Shown: positions 16,391 to 24,371 of the stretch, in pieces | How the letters are laid out: each line of letters starts with the position of its first letter | Position numbering within the stretch: position 1 is the first letter of the stretch | Assembly (NCBI GenBank): GCA_021733925.1 | Contig: JAIPJY010000015.1 | Span: 62,001-126,000, forward strand | Length of the DNA stretch: 64,000 nt | Source of the DNA: Prosthecobacter sp. | Lineage (GTDB): Bacteria > Verrucomicrobiota > Verrucomicrobiia > Verrucomicrobiales > Verrucomicrobiaceae | Direction: 5' to 3' | The notes under the pieces: generated by a model | What the model saw: the letters and a program-made list of their open reading frames with translations, nothing else | Databases searched by the model: none | Told to the model about the DNA's origin: nothing | Translations under genes and position numbers: made by a program

Positions 16391-17623
16391 TCACTTTCCT
16401 GACTCGCCTACGCACCACAGATACTCCTGACGAGCGGGACTGGTCTTGGCGGAGCGGAGGTAGATGCGGTTGTTGCAGATGGCGGGCGTGCTGAAGGACT
16501 CATCTCCAAGCTGGTTTTGCGACAGCAGGGCGAACTTCTCCGGTGTGGCCTCGAAGACGGAGGTGACGCCGCCTTTGCTCGTGACGTAGATGCGCGAATC
16601 TGCCATAACAGGGGAGCCGTAAAACTCGCGGTCGACTTTCTCCGACCAAAGCTCTTCACCGGTGGCGGAATTCCAGCAGGCGGCGCGTCCGCCATCTCCC
16701 ACCGCGAAGACATGGCCGTTTTTTACGATCATGGACGGCACGTAGGTGCGTGTGACGTTTTCCCAGGCGATTTTGCCAGAGCCATCGGCCTCAAGGGCCA
16801 TCGTGTGAGCCTTCGGATAACCACCGCCGAGGAAGATGCGGCTGCCATCGGTCACCGCAGTGACAACGGTTTCCTCAGTGCTGCCGTCGATGCTCCAGAG
16901 TTTTTTGCCCGTGAGGGGATCGAAGCTCTCCACCTTGTTGCAGCCTGCCAGCACGGCCTGCGTTTTACCCGCTGCATTGATAACAGCTGGCGAGGCATAG
17001 TTTGCCACAGGCGGGCGGTCATGCTGCCAGACGATCTCCCCGGTGAGTTTGTTGAGGCCTGACATCTTGCCGCCACCGCGATGATCTGCCGACACGAGCA
17101 CGACTGACTGATATAGGACCGGCGACGAGCCAAAACCCTGATGCACCTGGAAGTCGCACACACGGCGCTGCCAGAGCTGCTTGCCGGAGAAGTCGAGCGC
17201 GGTGGTGAAAATGGCGCCGTTGTTGAGGAAATTGACAAACAACCGCTCGCCATCGCTCACCACATCCGACGAGGCCTGCGAGGAGATTTTATGTCCTTTG
17301 GTGTTGAGGTTGCCGCGATGCACGACGGCTTCCCATCGCTTCTTTCCTGTCGCCCGGTCATAGCAGAGCACGAGCTGCTCCTCGGTCTCCATGTCAGCCG
17401 TCGCGAGATAGACCTGGTCTGCCACGATGGTTGGCGAGCCATGTCCACGACCACGTACCTCGGCCTTCCAAAGGACGTTTTCGCCTTCGTTCCATTTCAA
17501 CGGGAGCTTTTGCCCCGGGGCTGCATGACCATCCGTCGTGGGGCCGCGCCAGGCTGGCCAGTCGGCGGCGATGAGGGGAGTGGCGACAAGCGCGGAGGTA
17601 AGCAGGAGGGCGTGGATGTTCAT
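16391..17623 (-). CDS. Exported PQQ-like beta-propeller protein (410 aa)
   Basis: Signal peptide (MNIHALLLTSALVATPLIA, cleaved near AA|D), then DWPAWRGPTTDGHA, the standard opening of the PQQ-binding-like propeller proteins abundant in Planctomycetes and Verrucomicrobia. Repeated blades with tryptophan-docking motifs are visible (ATGKKRWEAV, FSGKQLWQRR, LTGEIVWQHD, LTGKKLWSID, ATGEELWSEK). Periplasmic. No quinoprotein active-site residues or heme motif are recognisable, so a scaffolding or binding role is as likely as dehydrogenase activity. Confidence 0.88.
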   Translation of the reverse strand: MNIHALLLTSALVATPLIAADWPAWRGPTTDGHAAPGQKLPLKWNEGENVLWKAEVRGRGHGSPTIVADQVYLATADMETEEQLVLCYDRATGKKRWEAVVHRGNLNTKGHKISSQASSDVVSDGERLFVNFLNNGAIFTTALDFSGKQLWQRRVCDFQVHQGFGSSPVLYQSVVLVSADHRGGGKMSGLNKLTGEIVWQHDRPPVANYASPAVINAAGKTQAVLAGCNKVESFDPLTGKKLWSIDGSTEETVVTAVTDGSRIFLGGGYPKAHTMALEADGSGKIAWENVTRTYVPSMIVKNGHVFAVGDGGRAACWNSATGEELWSEKVDREFYGSPVMADSRIYVTSKGGVTSVFEATPEKFALLSQNQLGDESFSTPAICNNRIYLRSAKTSPARQEYLWCVGESGK

Positions 17624-17681
17624 GCGGTCGTTGCATTACGCTGTGAAAAGGGGAGCGCTGTCAAAAGCACCGTGAGTCGCA

Positions 17682-18566
17682 CTATTTGGCAGCGATGGGC
17701 TTCATCATGTCGGTGAGGGGATGATGAGTGACGGTGTCCCAGGCGATCTCCTGGAGCAGCTTGTTGAGCTTGGTTTTGTCTTCATCGCTCATGTCTTTGA
17801 GGGCTTTGAAGGCGGTTGGCACTGGCAGACCCACGGGGCTGCGGCGGTAGATGACGGCGAAGTGGCAGTAGCTGGAGAGGATTTGCAGAGGAGCCAGCCC
17901 ATGGCCCCAGGTGTCGCGGAAGAGTTCGGCCTGTGTTTTCAAGCCGGGTGCTTCGCCCTTCACGAGCTTCTAGCGCAGCGTCACGGAGGCCATGCTGACA
18001 GGGATGACCACGACGGAATCTTTGCCCAGGCGCAGATTGATGCCGCGCACGAGGTCTTCGATGTCCTTGGCATAGCGCATGGTCGCATCACGAAGCTTGG
18101 CGAGGTCGGTGGCGTTGTGATCGACCTCCTTTTTCGTGTCGAGCGGGTACATTGGGTTGTATTCGTCGTTCGGCATCCAGTATTCCTGCACCAGAATGCG
18201 CAGCGCGGGATTGTGCTCGATGCCGAGTTTGACGAACTGCTCGATGGCATCATCCGGCAGCCAGATGGGGGAGAGGGTGAGGACGTCCACCTTGCCGGTT
18301 TTGAGCACCTGCTTCACCGCACTTTTTTCTTCGGGCACGTCCCAATGCTTCTGTACCGTGGAGCCGCCGATGCTCGACAGTCCGACGAGTTGATGATCCA
18401 GTCCGGCGGACTTCGCGATTTCAGCGACCTGCTTGTAGGTGAAGACATGAAAGCTGTGCCCGCAGGTGGCGACGCGCTGCCCCTGCGTGATCGGCGGCAG
18501 CAGATCGTCCGCTTGAACGATGGGTGCGATGAGGCAAAGGGCGGCGAGAAGGAGGGTGATTTTCAT
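17682..18566 (-). pseudogene. Secreted protein of unknown function interrupted by an in-frame amber codon
   Basis: One frame of 294 codons starts at ATG 18566 with a signal peptide (MKITLLLAALCLIAPIVQA) and ends at TAG 17682-17684, but codon 199 is TAG (17970-17972): SVTLR-*-KLVKGEAPGLKTQ. Both halves look like one protein; the downstream part (YCHFAVIYRRSPVGLPVP) is highly structured and has no start signal of its own. The opening TCGHSFHVF and VGLSSIGGSTV suggest an SGNH-hydrolase-like fold, as in uncharacterised Planctomycetes/Verrucomicrobia proteins, but I cannot confirm catalytic residues. Nonsense mutation, sequencing error or readthrough are all possible. Confidence 0.75.
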
Positions 18567-18629
18567 GTTGGCGTGGTTGTGCCGGGTAGAACAAATGCGA
18601 ATGAAAAATCTACTCTCAATCGAGTTCCC

Positions 18630-19679
18630 TTAAAATTTAAGCATCTCACCCACGGGCAACGGCTTGTTCTGACGGATGGATTCTTCGGCGACGAGGCAGA
18701 GGCCGGCGGACCAGAGGCCGTCGAGGCCGGTGGCGATGGGTGGATTGCCGGTGCGCACCATATCGATGCATTGGGCGATTTCTTCGCGCAGTTCAAAGAC
18801 TTCGCCGCTGTGCTTTTCTAGTTTCACGGTTTCGAGGTTTTCACCGTCGAAGACTTTGAGGAAGTATTCGGGTTGGAGGGTGCGATCGAGTGCGCCGCTC
18901 CATGCGGCCCAGAGCGCGCCCTTGGTGCCGCTGACTTTGACGGTTTGATGATGTTCGAAGGCGGCGAGCGTTTGAGACACCACGGCGTAGCTGCCGTTGG
19001 CGTAATTGAACATGGCGCTGAAGTTGTCGTACAGTGTTGGGCGCTGCGGGTCACGGGAGTTGGCGTAGGCGTGGAGTTCGACGGGATCTCCGCTGCTTTC
19101 GAGATACCAGCGGGCGAGGTCGAAGAAGTGGATGGGCTCTTCGAGCACCCAGCTGCCGACACGATTCTGATCATAACGCCAGCCACTGGCTCCCTGGCGG
19201 TAAGGTTTGCGCGAGAGCTCGACGAGAACGTACTGGGGATCGCCGATGGTGCCGCGTTCGATGATGTTTTTGATTTCGCCCCACTGGCTGGAAAGTCGGA
19301 GTTCATGCCCGACGGCGAGATGTACGCCGTATTGACGAGCGCCTGCGACGATGGCTTTGCAATCGTCGAGCGTGATGGCCATGGGCTTCTCCAGCAGCAC
19401 GTGTTTGCCTTTCGCCATGGCGGCGAGGGCGATTTCACGATGCGTGTGGCTGGGTGTTACGATGTCGATGATGTCAAACTCGGCCTGGGCGATCATTTCG
19501 AGGGTGTCGGCAAAGATCAGTGCCTCAGGGTAGAGTTTGCGGGCTTCTTCCCGCGAAGCTTCTGAGGGTGCGGTGATGGCGACGAGTCGGGCGTCAGGAT
19601 TGCCCGCGATGGATTGGGCGTGGAATTTGCCCCAGGCACCGAAGCCGGCGAGGGCGAAGCGGATAGGTTGTGAATGCAT
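18630..19679 (-). CDS. Gfo/Idh/MocA family oxidoreductase, cytoplasmic (349 aa)
   Basis: Rossmann start RFALAGFGAWGKFHAQSIAG with no leader peptide, the EKP motif HVLLEKPMAITLDD with the conserved lysine, and a C-terminal domain with SWVLEEPIHFFDLARWYLES holding the conserved substrate-side His/Asp pair. NAD(P)-dependent dehydrogenase of a sugar or inositol-type compound. It lies downstream of the SsuD-like gene on the same strand with a gap of about 110 nt holding a palindrome, so cotranscription is possible but not certain. Confidence 0.9.
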   Translation of the reverse strand: MHSQPIRFALAGFGAWGKFHAQSIAGNPDARLVAITAPSEASREEARKLYPEALIFADTLEMIAQAEFDIIDIVTPSHTHREIALAAMAKGKHVLLEKPMAITLDDCKAIVAGARQYGVHLAVGHELRLSSQWGEIKNIIERGTIGDPQYVLVELSRKPYRQGASGWRYDQNRVGSWVLEEPIHFFDLARWYLESSGDPVELHAYANSRDPQRPTLYDNFSAMFNYANGSYAVVSQTLAAFEHHQTVKVSGTKGALWAAWSGALDRTLQPEYFLKVFDGENLETVKLEKHSGEVFELREEIAQCIDMVRTGNPPIATGLDGLWSAGLCLVAEESIRQNKPLPVGEMLKF

Positions 19680-19706
19680 GATGACGAATGCGGAGCGGAC
19701 CGGATT

Positions 19707-19720
19707 CCGGCTGAAGCCGG
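19707..19720. repeat. Short palindrome CCGGCT-GA-AGCCGG
   Basis: A perfect 6-bp inverted repeat with a 2-nt centre in the gap between the SsuD-like and Gfo/Idh genes. Sequences of the form GGCTGAAGCCGGGACTACAA occur as dispersed intergenic repeats in several soil bacterial phyla; copy number in this genome cannot be judged from the window. Confidence 0.4.
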
Positions 19721-19789
19721 GACTACAATACGTGCCTGGGGTGGCGAGGATGTCTTGGGTGAAGCGGGGCGCTGTGATCGAGGACGAAC

Positions 19790-20941
19790 TTATCGCCTTG
19801 GTGCGGTGGTGAGCGGGGTGACGGGATCAGGAACGCGGCGGCCCTGTACTTCATTCAGGCGGCATGCTGGCAGGTGCGGCAGAACGTGTTTGGCGAAGAG
19901 ATCACATTCTTCGAGGTGCGGGTAGCCGCTGAGAACGAAGGCGCGCATGCCCATGTCCATGTAGCGGTTGAGCTTGGCGAGCACCTGGGCGGGATCTCCG
20001 ACAATGGCGCTGGCGCAGCCGCTGCGTGCGAGGCCGATGCCGCTCCACAGATGCGGTTCGAGGTAGAGGTCGGCGCTCTGAGCGCGGAGTTCGTCCTGAC
20101 GCTTCACTCCGGCGCTCTGGCTGTCCTGCGAGCGGGCTTTGATCTCGGCGCCTTTTTCAGCGGTGAGTTTGGAAATGAGGTGGTCGGCTGCGGCGCGGGC
20201 TTCGGCTTCGGTTTCACGTACGATGACATGCGCACGGAAGCCGAAGTCGATCTTGCGACCATATGAGGCGGCTTTTTCGGACATGACGCGCATGGTTTCG
20301 GCGATGCGGTCCTCGGTCTCAGGCCACATGAGGAAGACGTCGCAGTGCTTGGCGCACAAATCCTGTGCCGCAGGCGAGATGCCGCCAAAGTAGAGCAGGG
20401 GACCGCCGTTTTGCTGGTAGGGCTTGGCGGGTTCGGTGGTGGGCAGGCTGATGTTGTAGAAATCGCCTTTCCACTCAAACGGGCCGTCGGTGCGCCACAG
20501 ACCCTGCAGGATCTGGATGATCTCGCTGGCGCGGGCGTAGCGGACTTCATTGCTCTCTTTCATGCCGGGCAAGTCGGAGGAGATGATGTTGATGCAAAGC
20601 CTGCCTTTGGCGATGTGATCGACGGTGGCGAGCGCGCGTGCAAGCATGGGGGGCCAGACTTCGCCCATGCGCAGGGCGACGAGCTGGTTGATCTGCGTCG
20701 TCAGCGGTGCCATGGCGGCGGCAAAGGCCAGGGCGTCCTGCCCGGCGATCCAGCCGGAGGGCAGCAGGATGTTCTGGTAGCCGAGGGTGTCGGCTTTTTT
20801 CACGATGTCGCCGCAATGTTCGAAATTGGAGCGGATGGAGCCGTCCGGAATGCCGAGGAATTCGTAATCGTCGGAGCAGAGAGCCGAGAACCAGGCTACT
20901 TCACACTTGCGATCAGGGGTGCGGATGGGTAAATCACTCAT
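19790..20941 (-). CDS. SsuD-like FMNH2-dependent alkanesulfonate monooxygenase (383 aa)
   Basis: Bacterial luciferase-like (LLM) TIM-barrel monooxygenase. SsuD-type stretches include [48 protein letters not shown] and [20 protein letters not shown]. Length fits SsuD (about 380). It would split a sulfonate to sulfite and aldehyde using FMNH2 and O2. Neither ssuABC transport genes nor an SsuE flavin reductase are nearby, and the divergent regulator is a ROK protein rather than Cbl/CysB, so the natural substrate may differ from alkanesulfonates. Confidence 0.87.
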   Translation of the reverse strand: MSDLPIRTPDRKCEVAWFSALCSDDYEFLGIPDGSIRSNFEHCGDIVKKADTLGYQNILLPSGWIAGQDALAFAAAMAPLTTQINQLVALRMGEVWPPMLARALATVDHIAKGRLCINIISSDLPGMKESNEVRYARASEIIQILQGLWRTDGPFEWKGDFYNISLPTTEPAKPYQQNGGPLLYFGGISPAAQDLCAKHCDVFLMWPETEDRIAETMRVMSEKAASYGRKIDFGFRAHVIVRETEAEARAAADHLISKLTAEKGAEIKARSQDSQSAGVKRQDELRAQSADLYLEPHLWSGIGLARSGCASAIVGDPAQVLAKLNRYMDMGMRAFVLSGYPHLEECDLFAKHVLPHLPACRLNEVQGRRVPDPVTPLTTAPRR

Positions 20942-21009
20942 GAAAAGAATGTTGAAGGTAGTGCATTGATCCTGCTGGACAGTGAGAGATCAACAGGCTT
21001 TTTATTCGA

Positions 21010-22143
21010 ATGCGAAAAAATCCCATTGTTCAACGTGAAACGCTCGGGGCTGCTGTGCTGCAGATTCGCAGTGGTCGTGCGACCTCGCGCACAACTCTGG
21101 CAAAGGCGCTGGGAATTTCGCCTTCGACCACGGGGTTGTATGTCGATCACCTGATCGCCGAGAAATATCTGAACGAATCGGGCTTGAACCAAGGCCCGAT
21201 GGGACGCCCGCGACGTATATTGAGCACGCAAGCGGGAGCGGGCTGGTTTGCCGGCGTGGAGTTCAATGCCCATCGCATTCAGGCCGTGGGTGTGGACTTT
21301 TCAGGCAGCCTGAAGGAAACCGTGGAACTTCTCCTGCCAGCGGATGTGATGGCGGAACAGGTGATCAAGTCGATTCTCGCCTGCGTGGCCAAACTGGCTG
21401 AGACGATGCAGGGCCCGCTGCTCTCGGTCGGTCTGGGGGCTCCTGGGCTGGTGGATGCGCAGGCCGGTGTGGGAATATATTATGCGTTCATTCCGGATTG
21501 GAAGCTGGTGCCGCTGGTCGAGGTGATCGGTTCCCGGCTGAAAGTTCCAGTCATTTTGCAGAACAACCTGCGGGCGATTGCACTGGCGGAGCGCTGGTTC
21601 GGGATAGGACATGAGTTGAGCGATTACGTGATCCTCGGCCCTCGCAGTGGCTTTGGCATCGCCATGGTTCAAGACGGTCGAGTGATCGAGGGCGCGCATC
21701 ATGCCGCCGGAGAGGTGGGGCGGTGGCCATGGCCTTTGATGAATACAGCAGGTGGCGGCCAGGAACTGCACCATGCACTGAGTGCTCCCGCGACTTGGCG
21801 GAGGCTGGCGGGAGTGGGAGAACAGAACAACCTGCCCGAAGATCTGCGGGAAGGTCTTGCGGCAGTGGCGGATTCTTCAGGACCGGAATGGGACGCCGTG
21901 TGTGCGGACTACGCACGTGTGATCGGCTTGCTGCACATGATCATCGACACAGGGGTCTTCATCCTGCACGGACCACTGACAATGCTGGGTGAGCGCTTCT
22001 GCCACTCGATCACTGATACTGCGTGTGCTCTGATGCCCGCCTTGCGGGATGCCGGATTGAAGGTGGTGCCTTCGACACTGGGGGATAACGCGGGTGCGCT
22101 GGGTGCAGCGAGCCAGGCCATGGAAGCTTGGGCACCGGCTTAA
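21010..22143 (+). CDS. ROK family transcriptional regulator (377 aa)
   Basis: N-terminal winged helix-turn-helix (residues 8-60, TSRTTLAKALGISPSTTGLY) followed by a ROK sugar-kinase-like domain with VGLGAPGLVDAQAG and NNLRAIALAERWFG. The kinase-type GExGH motif reads AAGEVGRWPW and the zinc-binding CxCGxxGC loop is absent, so it should be a regulator without sugar kinase activity. It is divergent from the SsuD-like gene with 68 nt between the starts and probably controls it and the Gfo/Idh gene; the inducer is presumably a sugar derivative (inference). Confidence 0.88.
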   Translation: MRKNPIVQRETLGAAVLQIRSGRATSRTTLAKALGISPSTTGLYVDHLIAEKYLNESGLNQGPMGRPRRILSTQAGAGWFAGVEFNAHRIQAVGVDFSGSLKETVELLLPADVMAEQVIKSILACVAKLAETMQGPLLSVGLGAPGLVDAQAGVGIYYAFIPDWKLVPLVEVIGSRLKVPVILQNNLRAIALAERWFGIGHELSDYVILGPRSGFGIAMVQDGRVIEGAHHAAGEVGRWPWPLMNTAGGGQELHHALSAPATWRRLAGVGEQNNLPEDLREGLAAVADSSGPEWDAVCADYARVIGLLHMIIDTGVFILHGPLTMLGERFCHSITDTACALMPALRDAGLKVVPSTLGDNAGALGAASQAMEAWAPA

Positions 22144-22155
22144 GGCACAAAAAAA

Positions 22156-22186
22156 CCGGGTGGCAGGACTGGTCCCGCACACCCGG
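22156..22186 (-). terminator. Rho-independent terminator of the rhodanese gene
   Basis: CCGGGTG (22156-22162) pairs with CACCCGG (22180-22186). On the minus strand the stem is followed by an uninterrupted T run (A run at 22149-22155 on the plus strand), fitting the end of the gene at 22208. It may also stop plus-strand transcription from the ROK gene. Confidence 0.8.
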
Positions 22187-22207
22187 CTGATGAGTTTCTG
22201 AGGAAGA

Positions 22208-22585
22208 TTACTTCTCGAGGGGCTCTTTGGCGGCTTTCCAGCCAGAGATGCCGGCGGAGAGATGCTTCACGTTGGTGTAGCCCAGTTCGCTGGCCTTGTT
22301 GGCTGCGGCTTTGTAGGCGCTGCAGGCAGGACCACCGCAGTAGGCGACGACGAGAGCACCTTTGTCAGCAGGCAGGGCGCTGGCGAGGCTGGAGCCTTGG
22401 GTTGCGAAGTCGATGGCGGTTGGCACATGGCCAGCCTTGTAGGAGGCGGCGCCGTTCACGTCGATGACGGTGACCTTCTTGTCGGCGATGGCCTGCTTGA
22501 GATCGGCAATGCTGATGTCTGGGAACTCGGCGGCAAAACCGGCGGTGGCGACGAGGGCGAAAACGAGTGCGATGAGTTTCTTCAT
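22208..22585 (-). CDS. Exported single-domain rhodanese-like protein (125 aa)
   Basis: Signal peptide MKKLIALVFALVATAGFA followed by one rhodanese domain: VTVIDVNGAASYKAGHVPTA and the active-site loop AYCGGPACSAY with the catalytic Cys at residue 83, ending with the G-W-K motif ISGWKAAKEPL. Periplasmic sulfurtransferase or sulfide/thiol carrier; the acceptor is unknown. Start at ATG 22585; upstream in-frame codons lack a leader. A strong terminator follows, and the 283-nt gap upstream suggests it is monocistronic. Confidence 0.88.
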   Translation of the reverse strand: MKKLIALVFALVATAGFAAEFPDISIADLKQAIADKKVTVIDVNGAASYKAGHVPTAIDFATQGSSLASALPADKGALVVAYCGGPACSAYKAAANKASELGYTNVKHLSAGISGWKAAKEPLEK

Positions 22586-22641
22586 GATTGGATCTGGATG
22601 GTTTGAGTTAAGTTGTGCGCGTTGGGCTGTGCGCGGCAGCG

Positions 22642-22658
22642 GCCCCGTCTGCCGGGGC
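22642..22658. other. GC-rich hairpin in the 283-nt gap upstream of the rhodanese gene
   Basis: GCCCCG (22642-22647) and CGGGGC (22653-22658) form a perfect 6-bp stem with a 5-nt loop. The rest of 22586-22868 also contains the palindrome TGATGACATCA near 22681 but no ORF, RNA gene or repeat that I can support. It may be leader structure or a weak terminator of the cardiolipin synthase transcript. Confidence 0.35.
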
Positions 22659-22868
22659 AAAGGTTTCAGGTTCAGGCGTATGATGACATCATGCGGTCAG
22701 GTGAGATGCTGCAGCCAGCGGGTTTATTCCCAGAAAAAACAATTGCGGCCCTGCTGCGGCAGCGACCGGAGCAGGGAAGGACTAGTGAAAACCCGGGAGA
22801 CATCATGGCAGGCTGTAGCGTACAACGTTGCTAGATACGGTTGGTTTAGCCAAAAGATGCAAAAGTTC

Positions 22869-24314
22869 TTACAGCGCCGGAATGAACAGGCGCGCAAAGC
22901 CGCTGCGCAAGCGATGCAAAACCGGCGCATTTTCCAGCATCTCACGTGTGATTTCCCGGCTGTGGGCCAGCTTGGCGTCCATCTCCCCAGCGAGTCGCTG
23001 GCATAGTTCAGCGCCGTGGCAGGCGAGGTTGAATTCGAAGTTCAGGCGCAGGCTGCGTGGATCCCAGTTGGTGGAGCCAAGGAAGGACCATACACCGTCG
23101 ATAAGGAACAATTTGGAGTGATCAAACGGAGGGTCGGATTCATAGATGCGGCAGCCCATCGACAGCAGGTCGGGATACAAGGTCTGTGCGGCCCATCCCA
23201 CAAACGGGATGTTGTTCTCCGCCGGAGTGAGGATCGTCACCTTCACGCCACGCACTGCGCACAATCGCAGCGCCGCCATGAGCACTGCATTGGGCAGAAA
23301 GTAGGGGGTGATGATCTTCACCTCCTCACGGGCTGCATTGAGCGCGGCAAAAAAAGCCGCAGGCATCACTTCCATGTCCTCGTCGGGACCATCGACGATG
23401 CCGATGGCGCTCGTGCTGCCCGTGGCGGCGAGTTCAGGGAACCACAGCGGACCTTCCAAGGACTCGCCAGTGCAAAAGGCCCAGTCTTCTGCAAACACCC
23501 GCTGGATTTGCCCCACGCAGGGACCGGTGACTTCAAAATGCAGGTCATGAACCGGGTGCGCTGGGGAGCGGGCAACCATGTTTCCTTCGCGAATGTTCAT
23601 TCCGCCGGTGAAGGCTGTCTGACCGTCCACCACCAGGATCTTGCGGTGATTGCGCAGGTTCATCGTGAGCAGGCGCAGAATGAAATGACTGGGCATGAAG
23701 CGGCGTGCTGTCACCCCGACCTGTGTTAGCGACTCCACCACCGGCGGCCAGGAGTAGCGTGTGCCTGCGTCATCCACCATTACCCGCACCTGCACGCCGC
23801 GTTTTACCGCCTGCGAGAGTTCGGTCACGAAGTCAGCCCCGATGCCGGTGGCCTCAAAGATATAGCTGGCCAGTGAGATGCTCTGCTGCGCACCACGGAT
23901 CGCCTCCAGCATGCGTGGCATCGCCTCGTCACCGTTGTGCAGGATGTCGAGGTGATTTCCCAGCGTGTAGCTGAAGCGTGAGATGCGGTCCAGCGTGCGT
24001 GCAAGCTGCTGGTGCTCCTGCATGGCGCAACTGTCGGTGGGTGAGATGGGCAGGGGCTGCTGCGGCGCCGGATCGTGCCATGGTTCATTGATGCCGCTGC
24101 GGTAGCGCCGGCCGCTGCGGCGCAGAATGTTGATGCCAAGAAAAAGGTACAGCAGCGGTCCGATCAGCGGTGTGAACACAATCAGCGCCGTCCAAAATGC
24201 TGCAGAACGGTAGTCGCGATGCCGCAGAAGCAGATGGATCAGCGCAATGACCGAACCGACGATGGATGCAATCGCCAGCACGACCGTCCAGAAATTATGT
24301 TCAAACCAAGGCAT
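22869..24314 (-). CDS. cls: Cardiolipin synthase, phospholipase D superfamily (481 aa)
   Basis: Membrane enzyme joining two phosphatidylglycerols (or a related pair) to cardiolipin. Two N-terminal helices (TVVLAIASIVGSVIALIHLL, AALIVFTPLIGPLLYLFLGI) are followed by two HKD motifs: HRKILVVDG from residue 223 and HSKLFLIDG from residue 399, each with the downstream GS/GGxN-type residues (GGMNIREGN, GSTNWDPRS). Start set at ATG 24314 (MPWFEHNFWTV), which places the membrane anchor at the N terminus as in ClsA. Length is usual. The PrsW-like gene ends 57 nt upstream on the same strand. Confidence 0.92.
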   Translation of the reverse strand: MPWFEHNFWTVVLAIASIVGSVIALIHLLLRHRDYRSAAFWTALIVFTPLIGPLLYLFLGINILRRSGRRYRSGINEPWHDPAPQQPLPISPTDSCAMQEHQQLARTLDRISRFSYTLGNHLDILHNGDEAMPRMLEAIRGAQQSISLASYIFEATGIGADFVTELSQAVKRGVQVRVMVDDAGTRYSWPPVVESLTQVGVTARRFMPSHFILRLLTMNLRNHRKILVVDGQTAFTGGMNIREGNMVARSPAHPVHDLHFEVTGPCVGQIQRVFAEDWAFCTGESLEGPLWFPELAATGSTSAIGIVDGPDEDMEVMPAAFFAALNAAREEVKIITPYFLPNAVLMAALRLCAVRGVKVTILTPAENNIPFVGWAAQTLYPDLLSMGCRIYESDPPFDHSKLFLIDGVWSFLGSTNWDPRSLRLNFEFNLACHGAELCQRLAGEMDAKLAHSREITREMLENAPVLHRLRSGFARLFIPAL

Positions 24315-24371
24315 GGCGCAGAATGCGCGAATCAGGACGAAGTGCAAAGCACAACCCTGCGGCACGACGGC

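Noticed and set aside
9195-18566. Pyrrolysine or general amber recoding to explain the two internal TAG codons
   Set aside because: TAG serves as an ordinary final stop in intact genes here (for example 12953-12955 and 26928-26930), and no methylamine or pyl genes are present.
17721-18821. 366-codon plus-strand frame
   Set aside because: Antisense to the amber-interrupted gene and the Gfo/Idh gene; low-complexity translation with no recognisable motif.
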